Shown piece by piece: positions 24,741 to 34,278 of a stretch of DNA of 64,000 bases. The DNA is taken from positions 1 to 64,000 of the forward strand of contig NZ_FYDL01000018.1 of NCBI RefSeq assembly GCF_900187505.1. Direction: 5' to 3'. The DNA comes from Pseudomonas sp. Irchel s3h17. Its GTDB lineage: Bacteria; Pseudomonadota; Gammaproteobacteria; Pseudomonadales; Pseudomonadaceae. Below the pieces are notes generated by a model that was given only the letters and a program-made list of their open reading frames with translations, searched no databases and was not told the DNA's origin. The stretch's first letter is position 1. Each line of letters starts with the position of its first letter. Position numbers and translations under genes: made by a program.

Positions 24741-25793
24741 ATGCGTATCGGACTTGTCGGTTACGGCCATGGCGGCCGGTTTTTCCATGCTCCGCTGATC
24801 AGCAGTTTGCCGGCGGCGAAGTTTGTGGGGGTGGTCACCCGTTCGCCTGAGCGCCGACAGTTGCTGGTGGCCGAGCACCCAAGGGTGCCAGCGTTCGACA
24901 GCATCGGCCAACTGGTGGAGGCCGGGATCGATGTACTGGTGGTATCCACGCCGCTCAAGGGCCGTCCGGCGCTGGTCCTTGATGGCATCGAGCACGGTGT
25001 GGCGGTGGTCAGCGACAAACCGTTTGCCGCTGATGCGCAGCAGGCACAAACCCTGATCACCATGGCCGAGCGCCAGGGGGTGCAGCTCAGCGTCTACCAG
25101 AATCGTCGCTGGGACTCGGACTTTCTGACCGTGCGCAAACTCATCGAGTCCGGTGCACTGGGCCAGGTCACCCGTTTCGAATCGCGGATCGAACGTTATT
25201 CACCACAGGCGGTGAACAACGGCAGTGGCGGTGGCTTCCTGCGCGATCTCGGCAGCCATCTGGTGGATCAGGCTTTGCTGTTGTTCGGCCCGGTGACACG
25301 GGTCTATGCAGAACTGGATTACCTGGAAAAAGGTCAGGTCTTCGACAACGGCTTCTTTATGTCCCTGACCCATGCCAGTGGCGTGACCTCACACCTGGGC
25401 GGCAGTTGCCTGCAAAACACCCCCGGCCCGCGCTTTCGGGTGACCGGCACCCAAGGCTGTTACAGCGTCGATGGCCTGGACGGGCAAGAAGCATCGGCAC
25501 TCGCCGGGCTCTCGCCAAAGTCCGAAGGTGAACGCTGGGGTGTTGAAGAGCATCGGCGCTGGGGCTGGTTCGAACAGGGCGAAGTACGCGAACGGATTCC
25601 CTCCGAGCGCGGTTGCTGGAATCAGTTCTATTTACAGCTGCAAGCCGCGTTGCAGAGCGGTGGCCCACTGCCTGTGGATGCCCGTGATGCACTGGCGACC
25701 ACCCGCGTGCTAGACGCTGCGCGACTGAGCTGCGAGCGGCATCAAATGGTGGAATTGAGCCCGTTCACAAGTCATGGAATAAAATCAGAATAA
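24741..25793 (+). CDS. iolW: Scyllo-inositol dehydrogenase-like Gfo/Idh/MocA oxidoreductase
   Basis: The 350-residue dehydrogenase is of the IolW/YvaA type: Rossmann motif RIGLVGYGHGGRFFHAP, catalytic SDKPFAA near residue 93, and the signature YQNRRWDSDFLTV, with DLGSHLVDQAL near 170. IolW of Bacillus is an NADP-dependent scyllo-inositol dehydrogenase. Here it is the last enzyme of the iol operon, consistent with feeding scyllo-inositol into the pathway. AAGGAGAAT precedes the ATG. The IolW identity is inferred from motif and context. Confidence 0.8.
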   Translation: MRIGLVGYGHGGRFFHAPLISSLPAAKFVGVVTRSPERRQLLVAEHPRVPAFDSIGQLVEAGIDVLVVSTPLKGRPALVLDGIEHGVAVVSDKPFAADAQQAQTLITMAERQGVQLSVYQNRRWDSDFLTVRKLIESGALGQVTRFESRIERYSPQAVNNGSGGGFLRDLGSHLVDQALLLFGPVTRVYAELDYLEKGQVFDNGFFMSLTHASGVTSHLGGSCLQNTPGPRFRVTGTQGCYSVDGLDGQEASALAGLSPKSEGERWGVEEHRRWGWFEQGEVRERIPSERGCWNQFYLQLQAALQSGGPLPVDARDALATTRVLDAARLSCERHQMVELSPFTSHGIKSE

Positions 25794-25828
25794 AATTCTA
25801 AAATGAGTTGATATAGAAATTATTTTCC
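25787..25828. promoter_or_regulatory. Putative IolR operators before the inositol ABC importer
   Basis: AGAA-TAAAA-TTCT (25787-25799) and AGAA-ATTATT-TTCC (25815-25828) resemble the GGAA-N6-TTCC sites before iolC. They suggest a separate IolR-controlled promoter for the transport genes. Confidence 0.6.
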
Positions 25829-26160
25829 AATAAAGTCATTTCCAGGTTGCCGAGTATCAACGTCCAATCTCGCTCAAGCCAACCTTGGACGGGTGCAGGA
25901 CGAACTAAAAACAAGAAACAAAAGCCAGGTACTGTCGATGAAAACCTTTAACGCTGCTTTGCCTGTTTTACGCTTCGCGCAACACCTCTTTCGCGGCCTG
26001 CCTCGCGCCTCGTTTCAATTCATTCCCCGTTTGCTTTGCGTTGAACGCAACGGCGCCCTGGTCTGCTGCATTCCAGGCGCTCCGATTGTCCGCTTGCCCC
26101 GTCACTGAAATCGTCACGCCTCATCCATAAAACCAACAATAATGTGGAGAAAGACTTTTC
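25829..26160. other. Leader region of the ABC importer, no confident gene
   Basis: The region contains a 56-codon open frame from 25938 with two Arg/Pro-rich segments but no good ribosome site. It probably forms the long 5' leader of the transporter mRNA. Confidence 0.4.
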
Positions 26161-27087
26161 ATGAAGACCAAGATCCGCTTCGCCTCACTTGCCTTGTCCC
26201 TGATGTTCGCCAGTGGAGCGGCGCTCGCCGATATGAAGATCGGTGTCAGCATGTCCCAATTCGATGACACCTGGCTGACCTACCTGCGCGAATCCATGGA
26301 CAAGAAAGCCAAGTCCTATCCCGATGGCGTGCAGCTGCAATTCGAAGACGCCCGCAGCGACGTGGTCAAGCAGTTGAGCCAGGTCGAAAACTTCATCAGC
26401 CAGAAGGTCGATGCCATCGTGGTCAATCCGGTGGATACCGCTGCTACCCGTAAAATCACCGAGGCCGCCGTCAAGGCCGGCATCCCGCTGGTCTACGTCA
26501 ACCGCCGCCCCGATGACCTGAAACTGCCCAAAGGCGTAGTCACTGTCGCTTCCAATGATCTGGAGGCCGGTGAAATGCAGATGCAGTACCTGGCCGACAA
26601 AATGGGCGGCAAGGGCGACATCGTGATTCTGCTGGGCGACCTCGCAAACAACTCCACCACCAACCGTACCAAGGGCGTCAAAGACGTGCTGGCCAAATAC
26701 CCGAATATCAAGATCGAGCAAGAGCAGACAGGTATCTGGCAGCGGGATAAAGGCATGACCTTGGTCAACGACTGGCTGACCCAGGGCCGCAAGTTTGACG
26801 CGGTCGTCGCCAACAACGACGAAATGGCCATTGGTGCCGCGATGGCCTTGCAACAGGCCGGCGTCAACAAGGGCAGCGTACTGATCGCGGGTGTCGACGG
26901 TACGCCGGACGGCTTGAACGCGATCAAGAAAGGCAACATGACGGTGTCGGTGTTCCAGGACGCCAAGGGTCAGGCGGACGGTTCGATCGACACCGCCGTG
27001 AAAATGGCCAAAAACGAGCCGGTTGAACAGGCCGTGTGGGTGCCATACCGCTTGATCACCCCGCAAAACGTCGACACGTTCAAATAG
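26161..27087 (+). CDS. ABC importer substrate-binding protein (inositol/ribose type)
   Basis: The 308-residue periplasmic-binding protein has a signal peptide (residues 1-23, ...SGAALA) and the two-lobe CUT2/RbsB fold (KIGVSMSQFDDTWLTYLRESM; VNPVDTAATRKITEAAVKAGIP; GDLANNSTTNRTKGVKDVL; VAGVDGTPDGLNAI). It lies at the end of the iol cluster with its own IolR-like sites. It corresponds to the myo-inositol binder IbpA of Caulobacter by context. GTGGAGAAAG precedes the ATG. Confidence 0.92.
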   Translation: MKTKIRFASLALSLMFASGAALADMKIGVSMSQFDDTWLTYLRESMDKKAKSYPDGVQLQFEDARSDVVKQLSQVENFISQKVDAIVVNPVDTAATRKITEAAVKAGIPLVYVNRRPDDLKLPKGVVTVASNDLEAGEMQMQYLADKMGGKGDIVILLGDLANNSTTNRTKGVKDVLAKYPNIKIEQEQTGIWQRDKGMTLVNDWLTQGRKFDAVVANNDEMAIGAAMALQQAGVNKGSVLIAGVDGTPDGLNAIKKGNMTVSVFQDAKGQADGSIDTAVKMAKNEPVEQAVWVPYRLITPQNVDTFK

Positions 27088-27157
27088 CCCGTCCGTTCAA
27101 TAACAACAATAAATACGCAAGGTTGCGACCGCGACCTTGCTGATGGAGTATCTGATC

Positions 27158-28723
27158 ATGTTCGCTTCAGCGACTGCTTCGAGCACCCCGTTGGTGGGTA
27201 TCCAGCCAACTGTAACGCCCGTCGATGAGCCGTACCTGCTGGAGATCATCAACGTCAGCAAGGGTTTTCCCGGTGTAGTGGCGTTGTCCGATGTACAGCT
27301 GCGGGTGCGCCCCGGTTCCGTGCTGGCCCTGATGGGCGAAAATGGCGCCGGCAAATCCACCCTGATGAAAATCATCGCCGGTATCTATCAGCCGGACGCC
27401 GGTGAACTGCGCCTGAGAGGCAAACCGGTAGTCTTCGAAACGCCACTGGCGGCGCTCCAGGCCGGCATCGCGATGATCCACCAGGAACTCAACCTGATGC
27501 CGCACATGAGCATTGCCGAGAACATCTGGATCGGCCGTGAGCAACTCAACGGTTTCCACATGATCGATCACCGGGAAATGCACCGCTGCACGGCGGAATT
27601 GCTGGAGCGCCTGCGAATCAACCTCGATCCGGAAGAGCAGGTGGGCAACCTGAGCATCGCCGAACGGCAGATGGTCGAGATCGCCAAAGCGGTGTCCTAC
27701 GACTCCGACGTCCTGATTATGGACGAACCGACTTCGGCCATCACCGACAAGGAAGTCGCCCACCTCTTTTCGATCATTGCCGACCTCAAAAGCCAAGGCA
27801 AAGGCATCATCTACATCACCCACAAAATGAACGAAGTATTCGCTATTGCCGATGAAGTGGCGGTGTTCCGCGACGGCGCCTACATAGGCCTGCAGCGGGC
27901 CGACAGCATGGACAGCGATAGCCTGATTTCGATGATGGTCGGTCGCGAATTGAGCCAGTTGTTTCCGATACGCGAAAAGCCGATTGGTGATCTGTTGCTG
28001 TCGGTGCGCGACCTCAAACTGGATGGCATTTTCAAAGGCGTCTCTTTCGACCTGCATGCCGGGGAAATCCTTGGCATTGCCGGGTTGATGGGCTCCGGAC
28101 GGACCAACGTTGCCGAAGCGATTTTCGGCATTACCCCAAGCGACAGTGGTGAGATTCGTCTCGATGGCGAGGTGGTGCGCATCAGCGACCCACACATGGC
28201 CATCGAGAAGGGCTTCGCACTGTTGACCGAGGATCGCAAGCTCAGCGGCCTGTTCCCGTGCCTCTCGGTACTGGAGAACATGGAAATGGCGGTGCTGCCG
28301 CACTACGCCGGCCACGGATTCATCCAGCAAAAAGCCTTGCGGGTTTTGTGCGAAGACATGTGCAAAAAACTGCGGGTGAAAACCCCTTCACTGGAGCAGT
28401 GCATCGATACCTTGTCCGGTGGTAATCAGCAGAAAGCCTTGTTGGCGCGCTGGCTGATGACCAACCCACGAATCCTGATTCTCGACGAGCCGACCCGCGG
28501 TATCGATGTCGGCGCCAAGGCCGAGATTTACCGGCTCATCTCCTACCTCGCCAGCGAAGGCATGGCGGTGATCATGATTTCTTCAGAGCTGCCGGAAGTG
28601 CTCGGCATGAGCGACCGGGTGATGGTCATGCACGAGGGCGACCTGATGGGCACCCTCGACCGCAGCGAAGCCACTCAGGAACGAGTGATGCAACTGGCCT
28701 CGGGCATGTCCGCGGTTCATTAA
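27158..28723 (+). CDS. Sugar ABC importer ATP-binding protein (two ATPase domains)
   Basis: The 521-residue protein has two nucleotide-binding domains in tandem, as in RbsA. The first has Walker A GENGAGKST, signature LSIAERQ and Walker B VLIMDEPTS. The second has a degenerate Walker A (GLMGSGRTN), signature LSGGNQQKALLAR and Walker B ILILDEPTRG. It powers inositol uptake (IatA in Caulobacter). ATG at 27158 is chosen because GGAG lies nine bases upstream; an ATG at 27143 and a TTG at 27137 are less likely. Confidence 0.93.
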   Translation: MFASATASSTPLVGIQPTVTPVDEPYLLEIINVSKGFPGVVALSDVQLRVRPGSVLALMGENGAGKSTLMKIIAGIYQPDAGELRLRGKPVVFETPLAALQAGIAMIHQELNLMPHMSIAENIWIGREQLNGFHMIDHREMHRCTAELLERLRINLDPEEQVGNLSIAERQMVEIAKAVSYDSDVLIMDEPTSAITDKEVAHLFSIIADLKSQGKGIIYITHKMNEVFAIADEVAVFRDGAYIGLQRADSMDSDSLISMMVGRELSQLFPIREKPIGDLLLSVRDLKLDGIFKGVSFDLHAGEILGIAGLMGSGRTNVAEAIFGITPSDSGEIRLDGEVVRISDPHMAIEKGFALLTEDRKLSGLFPCLSVLENMEMAVLPHYAGHGFIQQKALRVLCEDMCKKLRVKTPSLEQCIDTLSGGNQQKALLARWLMTNPRILILDEPTRGIDVGAKAEIYRLISYLASEGMAVIMISSELPEVLGMSDRVMVMHEGDLMGTLDRSEATQERVMQLASGMSAVH

Positions 28724-28780
28724 TGGATGCCGGCGGTGGCTACGGCTGCCGTCGATGACGCGATAGAGAGGTGAGTGGTT

Positions 28781-29803
28781 ATGAACGCGATACTGGAAAA
28801 CAAACCGGCAACGGCAGCGATCAAGAGTCGCCGGCGCTTTCCGACCGAGCTGAGCATCTTCCTGGTGCTTATTGGTATCGGCCTGGTGTTCGAAGTGTTC
28901 GGCTGGATCGTGCGCGACCAGAGCTTCCTGATGAACGCCCAGCGCTTGGTGCTGATGATCCTGCAAGTGTCGATCATCGGCCTGCTGGCGATTGGCGTAA
29001 CCCAGGTGATCATCACCACCGGCATCGACCTGTCATCGGGCTCGGTGCTGGCCTTATCGGCGATGATCGCCGCCAGCCTGGCGCAGACCTCGGATTTCGC
29101 TCGGGCGGTATTTCCGTCGCTGACCGACTTGCCGGTGTGGATTCCAGTGATTGTCGGGCTCGGCGTCGGGCTGCTGGCGGGAGCAATCAACGGCAGCATC
29201 ATTGCCATCACCGGGATTCCACCGTTCATTGCCACCTTGGGCATGATGGTCTCGGCCCGTGGCCTGGCGCGTTACTACACCGAAGGCCAGCCGGTGAGCA
29301 TGCTATCGGATTCCTACACGGCCATCGGTCACGGCGCGATGCCGGTGATCATTTTTCTGGTGGTGGCGGTGATCTTCCACATCGCGCTGCGCTACACCAA
29401 GTACGGTAAATACACCTACGCCATCGGCGGCAACATGCAGGCGGCGCGTACGTCCGGTATTAACGTCAAACGCCATCTGGTAATCGTCTACAGCATCGCC
29501 GGGTTGCTGGCGGGATTGGCGGGCGTGGTGGCTTCGGCCCGTGCCGCCACCGGGCAGGCCGGGATGGGCATGTCCTATGAACTGGATGCGATTGCCGCAG
29601 CGGTCATCGGCGGTACCAGCCTGGCGGGCGGGGTGGGGCGCATCACCGGCACGGTCATCGGCGCACTGATCCTTGGGGTGATGGCCAGCGGGTTCACTTT
29701 CGTCGGGGTCGATGCCTACATCCAGGACATCATCAAAGGCTTGATCATCGTGGTCGCGGTGGTCATCGACCAATACCGCAACAAGCGCAAACTCAAGCGC
29801 TGA
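28781..29803 (+). CDS. Sugar ABC importer permease
   Basis: The 340-residue permease has about ten hydrophobic segments and the CUT2 (RbsC-like) motifs TTGIDLSSGSVLALSAMIAA, TGIPPFIATLG, AIGGNMQAARTSGI and GGTSLAGGVGRITGTVIGA. It is the membrane component of the inositol importer (IatP in Caulobacter). The ATG is preceded by GAGAGGTGA. A GTG six bases earlier is a less likely start. Confidence 0.93.
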   Translation: MNAILENKPATAAIKSRRRFPTELSIFLVLIGIGLVFEVFGWIVRDQSFLMNAQRLVLMILQVSIIGLLAIGVTQVIITTGIDLSSGSVLALSAMIAASLAQTSDFARAVFPSLTDLPVWIPVIVGLGVGLLAGAINGSIIAITGIPPFIATLGMMVSARGLARYYTEGQPVSMLSDSYTAIGHGAMPVIIFLVVAVIFHIALRYTKYGKYTYAIGGNMQAARTSGINVKRHLVIVYSIAGLLAGLAGVVASARAATGQAGMGMSYELDAIAAAVIGGTSLAGGVGRITGTVIGALILGVMASGFTFVGVDAYIQDIIKGLIIVVAVVIDQYRNKRKLKR

Positions 29804-29905
29804 GTTTGACTGCAAACAGCGAGGGCCTGTTCTGGCTCTCGTTTCACCATCCCCCCCCCATCACGCATTGAAATAAGCCTATAACAATAAAACGAGGAAG
29901 TAGGG

Positions 29906-31255
29906 ATGAAAATGAAACACGTCAATGCTCGGTTGATCTGCCAAATGTCAGCTGCGGCGATACTGGTTCTGGCCGGTAATGCGATGGCCGATGATGCGTT
30001 CAGTGCCGACTCCAAGTGGATGACGGGCGACTGGGGTGGCGAGCGGACCAAGCTGATCGAGCAGGGCATCGACATCAAAATGGACTACGTCGGTGAAGTC
30101 GGCGGTAACCTCCACGGCGGCTACAACGACGACAAGACTGCGCGTTACGCCGACCAGTTTGGCCTGGGCGCGGCGCTGGACCTGGAAAAATTGCTCGGCT
30201 GGGATAACACCCAGGCCAAGATCCAGCTCACCAACCGTAACGGCGAGAACATCTCCAATGACCGTATCGGCGACCCGCGTGCCGGCACCTTGAGTTCCTC
30301 TCAGGAAGTCTACGGCCGTGGCCATATGGTCCGCCTGACCCAGTTGTGGATCCAGCATCAGTTCTTCGACAACACACTGGACGTCAAGGCCGGTTACTTC
30401 GGTGAAGGCGAAGACTTCAACACCTTCCCGTGTGAGTTCCAGAACCTGGCGTTCTGCGGCTCCCAGGTGGGTAACTGGGCCACCAACATCTGGTACAACT
30501 GGCCGGTCATGCAGGCAGCGGTCCGCGTGAAGTACAACATCTCGCCTGAGTTCTATGCGCAGATCGGCGCGTACAACCAGAACCCGTCGCAACTGGAGCA
30601 CGGTAACGGCTTCAAGCTCAGCGGCAGTGGCACTGCAGGTACCGTGTTGCCGGTCGAACTGGTCTGGTTGCCTAACCCTAACAACCTGCCGGGCGAATAC
30701 CGTGTCGGTTACTACAAAAGCACCGCCGAGGCCAATGACGTTCTCAAGGACGACAACGGCAATGATGCGGCCACCAGCGGCAACGCCTACCGCAGCCACA
30801 GCAGCAAGCACGGCTACTGGTTCGTTGCGCAGCAACAACTCACCAGCCACAACGGTGACAAGACCCGCGGTCTGAACATTGCGGCCAACGCCACGTTCCA
30901 CGACAAGGACACCAACTTCGTCGACAACTACCAGTCGCTGATGTTTGTGTACAAGGGCCCGTTCGATGCGCGTCCTAAAGATGACATGGGCATCGGTTTC
31001 GCCCGCACCCACGTCAACGATGACGTGAAGAAAAACGCCGAGCTGGTCAACGCGGCCAACAATGTCACTGATTACGAGAACCCACTGTTCTCGCCACTGC
31101 GGACCACCGAGTACAACTACGAGCTCAACTACGGTTTCCACGTTACCAACTGGCTGACCGTGCGTCCTAACCTGCAATACATCACTCATCCTGGCGGCGT
31201 GGACGAAGTCGATGACGCGCTGGTGGCCGGCCTGAAAATTCAGTCGGTGTTCTAA
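29906..31255 (+). CDS. OprB-like carbohydrate porin
   Basis: The 449-residue outer-membrane protein has a signal peptide (...LAGNAMA, about residues 1-28). The OprB pattern follows (KWMTGDWGGERTKLIEQGID; ADQFGLGAALDLEKLLGWDN; QLTNRNGENISNDRI), with aromatic-rich beta strands and a C-terminal Phe (KIQSVF) for BAM recognition. It lies 103 bp after the inositol ABC genes, so it probably carries inositol or related polyols across the outer membrane. GAGGAAG precedes the ATG at 29906. Confidence 0.93.
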   Translation: MKMKHVNARLICQMSAAAILVLAGNAMADDAFSADSKWMTGDWGGERTKLIEQGIDIKMDYVGEVGGNLHGGYNDDKTARYADQFGLGAALDLEKLLGWDNTQAKIQLTNRNGENISNDRIGDPRAGTLSSSQEVYGRGHMVRLTQLWIQHQFFDNTLDVKAGYFGEGEDFNTFPCEFQNLAFCGSQVGNWATNIWYNWPVMQAAVRVKYNISPEFYAQIGAYNQNPSQLEHGNGFKLSGSGTAGTVLPVELVWLPNPNNLPGEYRVGYYKSTAEANDVLKDDNGNDAATSGNAYRSHSSKHGYWFVAQQQLTSHNGDKTRGLNIAANATFHDKDTNFVDNYQSLMFVYKGPFDARPKDDMGIGFARTHVNDDVKKNAELVNAANNVTDYENPLFSPLRTTEYNYELNYGFHVTNWLTVRPNLQYITHPGGVDEVDDALVAGLKIQSVF

Positions 31256-31293
31256 CGGGTCTGCAATAATCTTCTCTCAATTCGCGCATATTT

Positions 31294-31350
31294 GCGGACA
31301 GCCAAGGCTGTCCGTTTTTTTTGCATGGGCAGCCTTGGCTGCCCATTTTA
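31294..31350 (+). terminator. Double terminator closing the inositol transport operon
   Basis: CGGACAGCC-AA-GGCTGTCCG followed by eight T (31295-31321). Directly after it comes a second hairpin ATGGGCAGCC-TT-GGCTGCCCAT with TTTA (31325-31350). The two stems are near-copies of each other. Confidence 0.88.
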
Positions 31351-32283
31351 TATAGTGCGCAGGCATGGCGTGTTGCGCACAAATGCAACCAGCCTGGCTG
31401 TGATGGTCACGCTGGTGAGTGGGAGGTGCAAGTCCTCCATACCCCGAAAGTCTGATCGATGGCGGGCGGTACAGGTCTTACATGACGCTGTGCACCAGAC
31501 GGGCATTCTGGTTGCGTAACCCAGCCAGGGGTACGAGAGGTTGTCCGATGCCCATACCCGCTCGTTTGGTGCGCCGGGTGGGAGGCCATGTCGCAGCATC
31601 AATGACGATATGAAGGCAAGTGTCGCCAAGAATCAATAAGGGTAAAAAACGGATGCTCAACACACGGTTTGCGGTGATGTGCGCGCACTACAAGTTTGAG
31701 GATTGAGCGCGGCCTGGAGCGCTGGGCAATTAAGCGCCGGTTGCCGATCTACCGCCGTAATGCCAGCTCAAGCGGGAGCTGAGACGTCAGCCAACGGTGA
31801 TCGGATCATGGCGCAGGAATGGCTGGCTGTTCCCATGGCCAAACAGCAAAGCACGAGAGGCAAGCCAAGACTGCGGAGTATCAGCAAGCGACACAAGCGA
31901 TGCTGGCTCATTCGGTGCGCCGGTTTTATTTGAATATGCCGGACCGACAAATGGGCGCGCTGGCAAACGAGGTCCGCCTGCTGTTGTGCACCTGAATCAG
32001 AAAGGTTGTGGTCTGCGGATTAGCTAACAAACCGGGTCGAATCGCCTGAGCTATTACGGCAAACCATACTGGATTTAAAGCGAGGTCAAGCGCGATAGAT
32101 CGCCTGATCTTGCTGTTGCCCGACCATCGCCTCTACCTGGTTTACAAGCGTGCGAACGCCGCAGACAACAAGCGTTAGCGCCGTCCTGCCCGCGTACTGA
32201 CATCCCCCCCAACCGCCAACACCCAAATGCTTCCCCTGACGATCATCTGCCAGTAGTTGTCGACGTCCAGCATCGACATCCCG
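31351..32283. other. Decayed mobile-element region without intact gene
   Basis: Nearly a kilobase with no intact gene. It contains a segment ending in an IS110-like transposase tail (see 31999-32088). A G/C-rich stretch (31400-31610) with short paired repeats is not a recognised IS end. A minus-frame tail (QRRVRRSPDNGMSMLD) belongs to the neighbouring DUF1329 remnant. Codon use and base composition are irregular compared with the iol genes. Confidence 0.5.
31999..32088 (+). pseudogene. IS110-family transposase C-terminal fragment
   Basis: Plus-strand codons read KVVVCGLANKPGRIA-stop-AITANHTGFKA. This matches the conserved IS110/IS116/IS902 tail (VALANKxARIxWAxL) with an internal TGA exactly at the conserved Trp codon. 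Only about 30 codons remain. Confidence 0.5.
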
Positions 32284-33421
32284 TTATCCGGGCTGCGCCG
32301 CACACGACGTTGAGCGGCGGTAGGACCAGGCCATGCGCGGGTCTTTGAGTTGGTCGATCGCTTCATGGACCAGCAACACGTTGCCCGCCATGCGCGCCAG
32401 CGAAGTGACCTCCTTCTTGGCATAAAAGAGGACGTTGGCGCTTTGCTGCGAATCGGTATCCTTCATCTGCCAGGGAAAACCGACGCTCTGCTGGACATTG
32501 ACGAGGGTGTAGCTGCCATTTACCTGCGATGTCACCTGCACCAGGTTTTGCATGAAACTCGTGCCGCGGTAGCGGGTTAGGTGGTTCAATACGACCTCGA
32601 GACCGGACTTCGGAATCGGGAACGCGGTGTAGTGCGACTTCTCGAAGTTCTGCAAACCATAACCATCTTTCACGGCGACGGTATTCAGCGCGCTGGATTT
32701 TACCGCGGCATAGATGTCCTGGGGCGAGGAAGCCGTACGCTGAGTCTTGTACACCGGGATCTTGTAGGTGTCTGGATAGCGCTGAAACATCGCCATCTGG
32801 CCCGGCGTCAACTTGTCTTTGTACTCGGGGCGGCGCAAGGCCGCCACGTCGATCGGATTGATGCTGCTGATCGAGTTACCGATGAAGGTACTTTCGCCCC
32901 AGCTCACCACCTGCTTGTCCAGGCGCACGTTGCCCTGCAGATCGTCGATGTTGTAGTTGTGGTAGACGAAGCTGTCGAGGAACATCGCCCCCGATGACTT
33001 GGCTGCACGCTGGCGACCGTGATCGTCGATGTCATAGAACGGACGGCTCTCGTCTTTCAGCTCGAAGTCGTACCAATGCTTGCCGCGCAAGAAAGCGCCG
33101 CTGTCGCCATATTTCAGTTCCAGGTCATGCACGCCTTTAAAAAACCTCGAGAAGGTCTCGCCCTTCTTGAAGTTCAAGCGGTTGTCATCGCGGGTACGCG
33201 CGGACGAGTTGCCCCTGACCCCTTGTGAATTGAAGTTGGAGATAAAGTCCGGGTCGCGGTGCGCGAACTGACCAACTGGACCCAAGCGACAACTAACTGT
33301 CGAAGCTGCCCTGAATCTCCCCGCTGAAGTTGTCTGCGTAAGCCGGTGGATTGATGCCCAAAGCAACAGCCGTGGCCAGCAGTTGCGGCCGAAAAAATCC
33401 GCGCATTGTTGTTTTTCTCAT
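32284..33421 (-). pseudogene. DUF1302-DUF1329 deletion-fusion pseudogene
   Basis: The start at 33421 (GGAG upstream) opens a DUF1302 protein with signal peptide (...GINPPAYA). A frameshift near residue 40 (around 33300) separates it from the body (DPDFISNFNSQ, NFKKGETFSRFFKGVHDLEL, YNIDDLQGNVRLDKQVVSWG, SSINPIDVAALRRP). Immediately after ALRRP the sequence changes to DUF1329 (EYKDKLTPGQMAMFQRYPD, FPWQMKDTDSQQ, DPRMAWSY). A second frame loss follows at the end. The two families are normally encoded by adjacent genes for envelope proteins, so one large in-frame deletion joined them. Confidence 0.8.
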
Positions 33422-33643
33422 GTGTACTCCGAGTGGGGTGAAAAGTGTGTAAGCGCTGAACCCGCATGCGGATAGTTGCGGACCTGACTGGTCAGTTCTC
33501 AGTGCCGTCCCGATGCTACGGACAGCAGCGCCTGACCAGCCCACTCGGTTGGAGGGGAAAAGGAGTGGGTGGCGTGGGGGGCTGCAGATCTTTTCGAGTC
33601 GAACAAAAAAATGTGGGAGCAACTGTCTTAACCATGCCACTCG

Positions 33644-33800
33644 TCAGCACCATTCAGTACCGTCCCGTAGCATGGCATTCAGTCTGATCAGCAGTATCCG
33701 CATGCAGGCAATGAGCGCGACTTTTGCGCTCTTGCCTCGTTCCCCAAGCGCGTCATAGCGTGCTTTAAAGTCAGCCTGATAACGAATCACTACCCAGCAG
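33644..33800 (-). pseudogene. IS110-family transposase C-terminal fragment (second copy)
   Basis: The last 45 or so minus-strand codons (YQADFKARYDALGERGKSAK, VALIACMRILLIRLNAMLRDG) have the conserved IS110 C-terminal pattern KxKVALxACMRKLLxxLNAMxRD. They are fused in frame to CaiB-like residues, so the element's end marks a deletion or insertion boundary inside that gene. Confidence 0.6.
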
Positions 33801-34120
33801 GACATGTAAAGCGCACGTGAGCGGCCAGCGAACATCTCGGTGAAGTGCTGGTGCTGCGCCTTCCAGAACAGACGGTCCCACTGCCAGACAAAGCGCGAGT
33901 CCTCCTGAGGGCCAAGTTTTTCCAGCAGCAGCGAATAGAACTGCGGTTCGATCGAACCCAGCGTAATGAACCCGCTATCAGCGCAGCGATAGGTGGCATA
34001 GAACGGCGAGCTGTCATGAATATTCTTGCGGCGCTCATCACCCATAAAGCCCAGGTTACGAGTCGAAAGCATCAGCTGGAGCATGTGCCCAATATGCGAG
34101 TCGTTTATTTCGTCAGCGGC
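33801..34120 (-). pseudogene. CaiB/BaiF CoA-transferase fragment
   Basis: About 100 minus-strand codons match the middle of CaiB/BaiF (alpha-methylacyl-CoA racemase-like) enzymes: INDSHIGHMLQLMLSTRNLG, SSPFYATYRCADSGFITLG and IEPQFYSLLLEKLG. N- and C-terminal parts are missing. It is flanked by an IS3-type fragment on one side and an IS110-type fragment on the other. Confidence 0.75.
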
Positions 34121-34137
34121 TCTGGCGCTATCGCATT

Positions 34138-34278
34138 CGCCAGAGCATGAGTCGCCGGGGAAACTGCTGGGACAATGCGCCGATGGAGCGAGTGTTCCGG
34201 AGTTTGAAAACCGAATGGATACCGACCACAGGCTGCCGAACGGCTCAAGAGGCCCAGCGTGTTGACTCACCCACATAG
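34138..34278 (+). pseudogene. IS3-family transposase (OrfB) C-terminal fragment
   Basis: Plus-strand codons read RQSMSRRGNCWDNAPMERVF, then RSLKTEWIPTTG and a TAG stop. This is the highly conserved IS3 OrfB tail containing the catalytic-core Glu region (CWDNAPMERVFRSLK). Only about 45 codons survive, in the opposite orientation to the CaiB fragment it cuts into. Confidence 0.8.

Noticed and set aside
31386..31610. Possible group II intron fragment (GTGGGAGGTGCAAGTCCTCCA-like segment)
   Set aside because: No reverse transcriptase frame, no domain V-like hairpin and no clear ends. Similarity is only superficial.
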